This document shows, in pieces, positions 1-5,475 of a stretch of DNA of 7,118 nucleotides (positions are counted from its first letter, which is position 1; every line of letters starts with the position of its first letter). Position numbers and translations under genes: made by a program. Origin of the DNA: Candidatus Eiseniibacteriota bacterium (lineage in GTDB: Bacteria > Eisenbacteria > RBG-16-71-46 > JAGVPR01); assembly GCA_020052115.1 (NCBI GenBank), contig JAGVPR010000132.1, positions 1 through 7,118 on the forward strand, read 5' to 3'. The notes beneath the pieces were generated by a model. The model did no database searches, was not told the origin of the DNA, and worked only from the letters and a program-made list of their open reading frames with translations.

Positions 1-871
1 AGGCGCGCCTCGCCGGCGAGCCGCGGAGCGTGGCCGCGAAATGACGCTGCGCGGCGATGACCGCGCCGGCTCCGATCGCGATGAACGCCAGCCGGCTCAG
101 AATGAAGCCCGCGTCGAAGCTCATCGGGGACTTGTTGTAGAAGTCCACCCCGCGGTCCACCTTGAGCCACGTCTCGCTCAGCCAGCGCACTCCCGCCGGA
201 TCCAGGAGCATCAGCACGCGGTTGATGCGCGGGTCCAGCCACGAGGGCGCCCATTCCCAGAGGAAGAACCCGCTGATGAGCACCGCCGCCACCGGGAGAG
301 CGAAGACGAGAATCGGCTTTCGTGTTCGCTCTCCGATCGCGAACGAGGTTCCCGCGATAAAGGTCACTAGAGGCAATCCGAAGACGAGCGCCGGCCTCAG
401 GTAGTTCACCAGCGCGAACGGGCCCCGGACCTCAGCCGCTTTCGGGTTCGGGATGATGTGGTTGAAGAACATCGTCAAGAGGAGATGGACCGCGAGGACG
501 ACGAGGAAGCTCGTCTGAATGGCGAGGAACTTGCCCCAGAGGTACTCGCTTGGGCGAAGCGGTGTCGCGTGCAGCAGCTCGCCTATCTTGATCTCGTCGT
601 CCTGCATGATCACCATGCCGGCCGCGACGGCAAGGAAGAACGAGTAGCAGAGAAAGATCACCATCGCGAGCATCTTGGCGTTTGCGAACTCCGATGTGAT
701 CCAGGCCTTGGTGCCGCCGACCGCGCTGTTGCCGGAGGAGATGGTGACATCGCCGATCGAGAGCCCCCAAGCGGTGAGCCCCAGGATCAGTATCAGGATC
801 CAGATGAGCGGCCTCGCCAGATCGCGGCTCAGATCCTGGCGGTAGATCACTCCCAGGCGGGAGCGGTTCAT
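1..871 (-). CDS. ABC-2 type transporter permease (partial, C-terminus beyond left edge)
   Basis: The frame is open from an ATG at 871 to the window edge, giving 290 visible residues with no stop. Hydrophobic segments that look like membrane helices lie near residues 21-38, 68-89, 113-136, 158-179, 187-206 and 252-274. Between helices 2 and 3 is the motif DDEIKIGELLHATPLRPSEY (90s-110), the cytoplasmic loop typical of ABC-2 permeases, which usually reads as a variant of 'E-L-L-x-x-T-P-L'. The start overlaps the stop of the upstream ATPase gene by four bases (ATGA), so the two are almost certainly made together as one transporter. The substrate cannot be read from the sequence. The stretch 'LLDPAGVRWLSETW' and the following helix resemble, from memory, the N-terminal half of large ABC-2 permease/M1 aminopeptidase fusions, so the full protein may be much longer. 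ABC-2 identity is secure; the subfamily is not. Confidence 0.88.
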   Translation of the reverse strand, partial: MNRSRLGVIYRQDLSRDLARPLIWILILILGLTAWGLSIGDVTISSGNSAVGGTKAWITSEFANAKMLAMVIFLCYSFFLAVAAGMVIMQDDEIKIGELLHATPLRPSEYLWGKFLAIQTSFLVVLAVHLLLTMFFNHIIPNPKAAEVRGPFALVNYLRPALVFGLPLVTFIAGTSFAIGERTRKPILVFALPVAAVLISGFFLWEWAPSWLDPRINRVLMLLDPAGVRWLSETWLKVDRGVDFYNKSPMSFDAGFILSRLAFIAIGAGAVIAAQRHFAATLRGSPARRA

Positions 872-1758
872 CGTCCGCCTCCGGAAGCGCCGCCGTCACG
901 CATCATCACGAGATACGCATCCTCGAGGGTCGGCGTCACGGGACCGAACCCGTCCGGCGGCTTCCCCGCGGGGTCGTAGACGCGGACGCGGTTCTTCCCC
1001 TCCACGAGGATCGCCTGCGTCACGTGGCGCGTGGCGCGGAGGCTCTCGAGTTCGGCCGGCGAAACCTCGCCCTCGAAGATCGCTCCCTCGATCGCCGCGC
1101 GCGCCTTGCCCGGCGTCGTTTCGGCGATGAGGCGGCCCTGGCGAATCACGGCGAAGCGCGGGCAGAGGACGGCCACGTCCTCCACGATGTGCGTCGAGAG
1201 AAGGACGATCCGGTCGGCAGCCAGCTCCGCGAGCGTGCGGTAGAGACGGAGCCGCTCCTCCGGGTCGAGCCCCGCCGTGGGTTCATCCACGATGATGAGG
1301 CGCGGGTTGCCCGCAATCGCCTGCGCGATGCCGAGTCTCTGGCGCATCCCGCCCGAGTACGACTTGAGCTTGCGATTCGCGGCGTAGGACAGGTTCACCT
1401 GCTCGAGGAGCGCCGCGCAGAGTGGACGCAACCCGCCGTGTGCGTCCACGCCTTTCAGGCGAAGCAGATAGGCGAGCATCTGCTCGCCAGTCAGGTGCGG
1501 GTAGAAGCCGAACTCCTGCGGGAGATAACCGAGCTGCGACCAGATCCGTTCCGGCGAGGCCGAGAGGTTCGCGCCGTCGAGTTCGATTTCCCCCGATGTC
1601 GCCTCGAGGAGCCCGGCCACGATGCGCATGAGGGTTGTCTTGCCGGCACCGTTAGGGCCGAGCAGGCCGAACATGCCGTTCGGGATGTCGAGGCGGATGC
1701 CCTGAAGGGCGGCGACGGAGCCTGGATAGACCTTGACGAGATCGCGTATCGAGAGCAT
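868..1758 (-). CDS. ABC transporter ATP-binding protein (ABC-2 exporter type)
   Basis: This 296-residue nucleotide-binding subunit powers the neighbouring permease by ATP hydrolysis at the cytoplasmic membrane face. All landmarks are present in order: Walker A GPNGAGKTT (34-42), Q-loop glutamine at 81 in YLPQEFGFYPHLT, signature YSGGMRQR (134-141), Walker B LIIVDEP with catalytic Glu159, D-loop AGLDP (162-166) and switch His190. The C-terminal 'TLEDAYL' near 277-283 is usual for ATPases that pair with ABC-2 permeases. The frame stays open far upstream, but the ATG at 1758 is chosen because the protein begins there with the standard MLSIRDLVKVY strand and a GGGGAGG ribosome site precedes it by five bases. 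The upstream extension would overlap pckA and looks non-coding. The last codon overlaps the permease start (ATGA). Substrate unknown. There is no accessory export protein in view. Confidence 0.95.
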   Translation of the reverse strand: MLSIRDLVKVYPGSVAALQGIRLDIPNGMFGLLGPNGAGKTTLMRIVAGLLEATSGEIELDGANLSASPERIWSQLGYLPQEFGFYPHLTGEQMLAYLLRLKGVDAHGGLRPLCAALLEQVNLSYAANRKLKSYSGGMRQRLGIAQAIAGNPRLIIVDEPTAGLDPEERLRLYRTLAELAADRIVLLSTHIVEDVAVLCPRFAVIRQGRLIAETTPGKARAAIEGAIFEGEVSPAELESLRATRHVTQAILVEGKNRVRVYDPAGKPPDGFGPVTPTLEDAYLVMMRDGGASGGGR

Positions 1759-1763
1759 CGGAT

Positions 1764-1770
1764 CCTCCCC
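1764..1770 (-). promoter_or_regulatory. Ribosome binding site of the ABC ATPase gene
   Basis: GGGGAGG on the minus strand lies five bases upstream of the ATG at 1758. It decides the start within a much longer open frame that extends upstream into pckA. Confidence 0.75.
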
Positions 1771-1882
1771 GAGGGCGCTTCCAGCCGGCGTTACCAGGAG
1801 CAGTACGATAGAAGCGGCTTGGGTGTTTCGGGCATCAGGGAAGCGCGGCGGCTTCTTCGCCGCTCGCACGCCTCGATACGCT

Positions 1883-1920
1883 CCGGGCCTCTGCGCCCGC
1901 CTACGAGCGCGAAGGCCCGG
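1883..1920. repeat. Inverted repeat (hairpin) downstream of pckA
   Basis: CCGGGCCT (1883-1890) and AGGCCCGG (1913-1920) are perfect 8-base complements separated by 22 bases. The hairpin would form in the transcript about 27 bases past the pckA stop. No run of T follows on the minus strand, so it is not a standard intrinsic terminator. It could slow decay of the pckA mRNA end, or be chance in GC-rich DNA. A second smaller pair, GCGGCG (1845-1850) and CGCCGC (1858-1863), lies further downstream. No convincing promoter for the ABC genes was seen in the 1759-1946 gap, so read-through from pckA remains possible. Confidence 0.3.
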
Positions 1921-1946
1921 TTCACATCCCCGCGAAGATCCGCGAG

Positions 1947-3614
1947 CTACTTCTTCGCCGCTTCCACCTCCATCGCCGATTTCGGCCCGGCCTTGACAAC
2001 TTCCGGCGGGCAGCCGTCGGCGAACTTCTTGAAGTTCTCGATGAAGCGGTTCGCGAGCGAGCGGTAACGCTGCATGTACTGCGCCTTGTCCGCCCACGAC
2101 TCGGACGGGTTGAGCACGCTCACCGGCACGTCCTCGCAGCTCTGCGGCACCTGGAATCCGAAGATCGGGTCGGTCTTGTATTCGACCTTCGCAAGCTTCC
2201 CGGAGAGCGCGGCGTTCAGGAGGGTCCGCGTATGTTTGATAGAGATCCGCTTCCCCACGCCGTACGGCCCGCCGATCCACCCGGTGTTGACGAGCCAGCA
2301 ATTGACGCCGTAGCGCTCGATCTTCCGCTTCAGGAGTTCGGCGTACTTGTACGGGTGGTGCACCATGAACGGACCGCCGAAGCAGGTGCTGAAGGTGATC
2401 TCCGGTTCCTTGCCCAGGCCCGCCTCAGTTCCGGCGAGCTTCGACGTGTACCCGGAGATGAACTGGTAGAGCGTCTGCTCCGGGGAGAGCCGCGCGATCG
2501 GCGGCATGACCCCCGACGCGTCGCAGGTCAACAGCACGATGTTCTTCGGATGCGGGCCCCGCTTCTCCGGGACCGCGTTGTCTATGTACTCGAGCGGGTA
2601 GGAGGCACGGGTGTTCTCGGTGATCCTCTCGTCGTCGAGGTCAATGTGCCGCGTGACCGGATCGTAGACGACGTTTTCGAGGATGGTGCCGAAGCGGCGC
2701 GTGCAGGCGAAGATCTGCGGCTCGGCCGTGGCCGAGAGCTGGATGACCTTCGCATAGCAGCCCGCCTCGAAGTTGAACACGCCGTTGTCGCTCCAGCCGT
2801 GCTCGTCGTCGCCGATCAGACCCCGCAGCGGATCCGCGGAGAGTGTCGTCTTCCCGGTGCCCGAGAGCCCGAAGAAGATCGCGACGTCGCCGGCCTTGCC
2901 GACGTTCGCGGAGCAGTGCATGGGCATCACGCCCTGCAGCGGGAGCAGGTAGTTCAGCACGGTGAAGATCGATTTCTTGATCTCGCCGGCGTACGCGGTG
3001 CCGCCGATGATGACGAGCCGCTGCTCGAAGCTCAGAACGATGAATGTGCCCGTGGGCGTCGCATCCACTTGTGGAAAGCCCAGGAACGACGGAACCGCGA
3101 TCACCGTGAAGTCCGGCACGTGCCGCCGGTACTCATCCAAGCTCTGGGGCTTGAGGAACATGTTCCGCGCGAAGAAGCTCTGCCACGCGTTCTCGGTGAT
3201 GATGCGCACCGGGAGCCGGTAGTCCGGGTCGGCTCCGGCGAAGCAGTCCTGCACGAAGAGGTCGCGCCCCTGGAGGTATCCCTGGAGGCGCGCGAACAGA
3301 TCAACGAACTTGTCCGTGCTGAACGGCCGGTTGTACTGCCCCCACCAGACATTCTGCTCATGCGCCGCCTCGCGGACGACGAACTTGTCGTTCGCGGAGC
3401 GCCCTGTCTTCGCGCCGGTGTGGACGACCATCGACCCGAGGTGCGAGATGATCCCCTCGCGCCGGAACGCGATCTCCTCGTAGAGCGCCTCCGTCGGGAG
3501 GTTCCAGTACACCTGGTGGAGGTTCGACAGCCCGTGGTGCTCCAGCCCGTAATCGGACTTCAGTGCGAGCGCCTGCCCCTGTCCCGGGGTCTTCACGTCG
3601 AGTATGTTGTTCAT
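1947..3614 (-). CDS. pckA: Phosphoenolpyruvate carboxykinase (ATP-dependent)
   Basis: This 555-residue cytosolic enzyme converts oxaloacetate and ATP to PEP, CO2 and ADP, the first committed step of gluconeogenesis; in some bacteria it runs in reverse. The ATP-type signature is complete: substrate-binding arginine in HTGAKTGRSANDKF (Arg72), lysines of YAGEIKKSIF (213-214), metal-binding His233 in PMHCSANVG, kinase-1a P-loop GLSGTGKTTLSADP (249-262), metal and catalytic aspartates in GDDEHGW (268-274), Arg336 in TENTRASYP, and NTGWIGGPYGVGKRI (443-457). Length is slightly above the roughly 540 residues usual for the family, mostly through a short N-terminal stretch and a charged tail EVEAAKK after the usual AAGPK-like end. 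The ATG at 3614 is supported by an AGGGA site six bases upstream and by its four-base ATGA overlap with the aminotransferase gene, which suggests translational coupling. All catalytic residues I know of are intact. Confidence 0.98.
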   Translation of the reverse strand: MNNILDVKTPGQGQALALKSDYGLEHHGLSNLHQVYWNLPTEALYEEIAFRREGIISHLGSMVVHTGAKTGRSANDKFVVREAAHEQNVWWGQYNRPFSTDKFVDLFARLQGYLQGRDLFVQDCFAGADPDYRLPVRIITENAWQSFFARNMFLKPQSLDEYRRHVPDFTVIAVPSFLGFPQVDATPTGTFIVLSFEQRLVIIGGTAYAGEIKKSIFTVLNYLLPLQGVMPMHCSANVGKAGDVAIFFGLSGTGKTTLSADPLRGLIGDDEHGWSDNGVFNFEAGCYAKVIQLSATAEPQIFACTRRFGTILENVVYDPVTRHIDLDDERITENTRASYPLEYIDNAVPEKRGPHPKNIVLLTCDASGVMPPIARLSPEQTLYQFISGYTSKLAGTEAGLGKEPEITFSTCFGGPFMVHHPYKYAELLKRKIERYGVNCWLVNTGWIGGPYGVGKRISIKHTRTLLNAALSGKLAKVEYKTDPIFGFQVPQSCEDVPVSVLNPSESWADKAQYMQRYRSLANRFIENFKKFADGCPPEVVKAGPKSAMEVEAAKK

Positions 3615-4828
3615 AGCCAGTCCCTAATGAGCTTCCTGTCGCCGATGTAGATTTCGTTCGGAGCGTTCGGGTCAAGAGCCCACTTCATCCGCTCCACCCC
3701 CTCCGTGCAATCCTTGACCGTACCCGCATAGCTCAGGCGCAGTCGGCCCTCCATCCCGAACTCTTTGCCGGGGACCGTGACGACGAGCGCCTTCTTGAGA
3801 AGGAAGCTGCAGAGCTTCACGGAGTTCTTTTCGTACGCGCTGAAGTCCGGCAGGCAGTAGAACGTGCCGTTCGGCATCGGGCAGCGGATCCCGGTGAACG
3901 AGCCCAACTCCCGCATGATGATGTCCCGGTTGTTCTGGATCTGGAGCCGGAGCGCCTCGACGTTGCTCTGCACGCCGTTCAGCGCTCCTTCGGCGGCCGC
4001 TTGGGAAACGAGCGGCGCGCACGATGTCGTCTGGGCCTGCACGTTCGTCATGATCTCGACCATCGGCTTCGGCGCGATCGTCCAGCCGATGCGGAAGCCG
4101 GTCATGCCGTAGAGCTTCGAGATCCCGTTGACGACGATCACACGGCTCGATTCGAGATCCTTTTTCGTGTGCTTGTACGCGGGACTCGGCTTCGCGCCGT
4201 CGAAGACGAGCTTGTGGTAGATGTCGTCCATGATGACGTAGATGTTCTTCCGCTCGCAGAACTCGACGATCTCCGAGATGAACTGCTCGCTAAACACGAG
4301 CCCCGACGGGTTGTTCGGGCTGTTCACGATGATCGCCTTCGTGTACGAGCTGACCGCCCGCTCGACGTCCTGCATCCGCGGGTGGAGCGTGCCGTCCTCC
4401 GGCGTTACGGTGACCGGCACCCCGTAGCACATCTTGATCATCTCGGGATAGCTGACCCAGTACGGCGCCAGGATGATCACCTCATCCTGAGGGTTGAGCA
4501 GGGTGTAGAGGAGGTTGTAGAGCGACTGCTTCGCTCCGGAGGAGACGATGACGTTCTCCGGAGCGACGAGCTTGTCGTAATTCTCCTCCATGTACCGGAT
4601 GATCGCCTTCTTGAGCGACGGGATGCCGTCCGTGGGCGAGTACTTGATGTCACCCGCGGAGAGCTTCGCCGCGCCGGAGAGGATTGCTTGGATGGGCGCC
4701 TTGTTCTTCGGCTCGCCGATGCCCAGGTGGATCACCGGCTCCCCCTTTTCCCTCAGGATCCGCGCTTCCTCGTTGAGCTTGAGGGTGGGAGATTCAGCGA
4801 TGGATCGGGCTAGAGTGCTGAGACTCAT
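3611..4828 (-). CDS. PLP-dependent aminotransferase, class I/II (aspartate/aromatic type)
   Basis: This 405-residue fold-type I aminotransferase probably exchanges the amino group between aspartate (or a related amino acid) and 2-oxoglutarate. Visible landmarks: substrate-domain GIGEP (36-40), cofactor-phosphate region SSGAKQSLYN (97-104), NSPNNPSG with Asn173 contacting the PLP ring oxygen, MDDIY with Asp201 and Tyr204, the Schiff-base lysine Lys238 in NGISKLYGMTGFRIGW followed by phosphate-binding Arg246, and the carboxylate-binding Arg364 in GRLRLSYA. The GAKQ pattern points to the bacterial aspartate/prephenate branch (often called aspC or aspB), but substrate cannot be fixed from motifs. 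The ATG at 4828 is chosen because the protein starts there with the usual family N-terminus and a strong AAGGAGG lies upstream; the frame remains open further upstream into intergenic DNA. The stop overlaps the pckA start. Coupling to PEPCK favours an oxaloacetate-producing role, which is inference. Confidence 0.93.
   Translation of the reverse strand: MSLSTLARSIAESPTLKLNEEARILREKGEPVIHLGIGEPKNKAPIQAILSGAAKLSAGDIKYSPTDGIPSLKKAIIRYMEENYDKLVAPENVIVSSGAKQSLYNLLYTLLNPQDEVIILAPYWVSYPEMIKMCYGVPVTVTPEDGTLHPRMQDVERAVSSYTKAIIVNSPNNPSGLVFSEQFISEIVEFCERKNIYVIMDDIYHKLVFDGAKPSPAYKHTKKDLESSRVIVVNGISKLYGMTGFRIGWTIAPKPMVEIMTNVQAQTTSCAPLVSQAAAEGALNGVQSNVEALRLQIQNNRDIIMRELGSFTGIRCPMPNGTFYCLPDFSAYEKNSVKLCSFLLKKALVVTVPGKEFGMEGRLRLSYAGTVKDCTEGVERMKWALDPNAPNEIYIGDRKLIRDWL
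3621..3625 (-). promoter_or_regulatory. Ribosome binding site of pckA, inside the aminotransferase gene
   Basis: AGGGA on the minus strand sits six bases before the pckA ATG and lies within the last codons of the aminotransferase gene. It would allow reinitiation by ribosomes that stop at the overlapping TGA. Confidence 0.55.
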
Positions 4829-4840
4829 ATGATGAGCAGA

Positions 4841-4847
4841 CCTCCTT
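4841..4847 (-). promoter_or_regulatory. Ribosome binding site of the aminotransferase gene
   Basis: AAGGAGG on the minus strand is a full match to the anti-SD complement. It lies 12 bases before the ATG at 4828, which is longer than usual. No better in-frame start exists between them, so the start is kept. Confidence 0.65.
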
Positions 4848-4870
4848 CGGGCGGGACAATGACCCGGCGA

Positions 4871-4876
4871 ATTGTA
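4871..4876 (-). promoter_or_regulatory. Candidate -10 element for the aminotransferase-pckA operon
   Basis: TACAAT on the minus strand matches the TATAAT consensus at five of six positions, and sits about 40 bases before the aminotransferase start in an AT-richer patch of otherwise GC-rich DNA. At 17 bases further upstream I see no good -35 box, so either an activator is needed or the call is wrong. Confidence 0.35.
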
Positions 4877-4890
4877 TCGCACGGGGTCGC

Positions 4891-4915
4891 GGACTCCTAG
4901 TCCAGAGTAGGCTCT
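4891..4915. repeat. Two adjacent small inverted repeats, possible operator
   Basis: GGACTCCTAGTCC (4891-4903) has perfect five-base arms around three central bases. Directly next to it AGAGTAGGCTCT (4904-4915) has perfect four-base arms around four. They lie just upstream of the candidate minus-strand -10 element, where a regulator could bind. Another palindrome, AACGGGCGTT, lies at 4950-4959. Short arms of this size can occur by chance. Confidence 0.3.
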
Positions 4916-5010
4916 CCCGGCTGCGAGGCTGCCACAAAAGCGGGCAATCAACGGGCGTTTTCCGCTCACGCCGGGGCCGAGCGCGCCGTCACGCGTTTCA
5001 GTACGGGTTG

Positions 5011-5019
5011 TGTTAGACT
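5011..5019 (+). promoter_or_regulatory. Candidate extended -10 element for acpS-acsA
   Basis: TGTTAGACT reads as an extended -10 (TG, one base, then TAGACT, four of six to consensus). Transcription would begin near 5026, leaving a leader of about 45 bases to the GTG at 5071. No clear -35 hexamer is seen at 17-18 bases upstream; the TG extension could compensate. Confidence 0.35.
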
Positions 5020-5057
5020 CTGAAGCCGCGCCCGGTTGCGATGGAGCAACGCGCGGC

Positions 5058-5063
5058 AGGAGG
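5058..5063 (+). promoter_or_regulatory. Ribosome binding site deciding the acpS start
   Basis: AGGAGG lies seven bases before the GTG at 5071. The alternative ATG at 5041 has no purine-rich site in front of it, so this motif favours the shorter protein. Confidence 0.7.
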
Positions 5064-5070
5064 CGGGATC

Positions 5071-5448
5071 GTGATCCTCGGCGTCGGGCTCGACCTGGAG
5101 CGCGCGGATCGCTTCGCCGCCGAGGCGTCAAGGGGTGGGGAGGGGCTGCTGGAGCGAGTCTTCACGGCTGGTGAATTCGAATACTGCCGCAGGATGGCGC
5201 GACCGGCGCCGTTCTTCGCGGCCCGTTTCGCCGCAAAGGAAGCCCTCTTCAAGGCTCTCGGCACGGGCAAGCGGGGCAACATGTCGTGGCACGACGTCGA
5301 GGTCGTGCACGAGGAGATGGACAAGCCCGCGATCGTGCTCGCCGGCGAGACCCGCGAGGTGGCTGAGCGCATGGGCGTCACGAAGATCCACCTGAGCCTG
5401 ACTCACACAGGGGATTCTTCCGCGGCTTTGGTGGTTCTGGAAGGGTAA
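5071..5448 (+). CDS. acpS: Holo-[acyl-carrier-protein] synthase (4'-phosphopantetheinyl transferase)
   Basis: AcpS moves 4'-phosphopantetheine from CoA to a serine of apo-acyl carrier protein, making ACP competent for fatty acid synthesis in the cytosol. From the GTG start the protein has 125 residues, normal for the family, and begins directly with the VILGVGLDLE strand. Magnesium-binding Asp8 lies in GVGLDLE, and Glu57 in RFAAKEALFKALGTG (52-66), the family's hallmark helix; F-T-x-x-E-x-x-Y-C (31-39) and the closing HLSLTHTGDSSAALVVLE strand also fit. The usual 'S-L-S-H' reads S-L-T-H here, a mild change. An ATG at 5041 in the same frame would add ten residues (MEQRAAGGGI) but has no SD sequence and lengthens the protein beyond the family's typical N-terminus. 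It is the first gene of a plus-strand pair with the acyl-CoA synthetase 27 bases downstream. Confidence 0.95.
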   Translation: MILGVGLDLERADRFAAEASRGGEGLLERVFTAGEFEYCRRMARPAPFFAARFAAKEALFKALGTGKRGNMSWHDVEVVHEEMDKPAIVLAGETREVAERMGVTKIHLSLTHTGDSSAALVVLEG

Positions 5449-5463
5449 CGGCCGTTCCGCCTG

Positions 5464-5470
5464 AGGAGGT
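5464..5470 (+). promoter_or_regulatory. Ribosome binding site deciding the acsA TTG start
   Basis: AGGAGGT lies five bases before the TTG at 5476 in the 27-base gap after acpS. It supports a TTG start, since the next in-frame ATG or GTG would remove conserved N-terminal sequence. Confidence 0.75.
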
Positions 5471-5475
5471 TCCAC

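Noticed and set aside
1852..1962. 13-base direct repeat CTTCTTCGCCGCT at 1852-1864 and 1950-1962
   Set aside because: One copy encodes the Ala-Ala-Lys-Lys tail of pckA and the other is intergenic. A single short pair without flanking mobile-element structure is likely chance or a small local duplication.
1024..2067. Plus-strand frame of 347 codons opposite the ABC ATPase
   Set aside because: It overlaps the intact ATPase and the end of pckA in antisense and shows no motif.
1759..2301. N-terminal extension of the ABC ATPase frame by about 181 residues
   Set aside because: Most of it runs out of frame through the pckA 3' end, and a normal family start with a good RBS occurs at 1758.
3155..3166. 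Perfect 12-base palindrome GGAACATGTTCC
   Set aside because: It lies inside conserved pckA coding sequence (around Arg-Asn-Met-Phe-Leu) and is explained by codon choice; no sign of an operator role.
2232..3650. A 472-codon open frame on the plus strand opposite pckA
   Set aside because: It is antisense to an intact, motif-complete PEPCK. Its translation is rich in Arg, Asp, Glu and Val with no recognisable domain, as expected for the complement of GC-rich coding DNA.
4829..5131. N-terminal extension of the aminotransferase frame by about 100 residues
   Set aside because: It would cross the intergenic region into acpS, is Arg/Ser/Pro/Gly-rich, and the SD and family N-terminus fit 4828.
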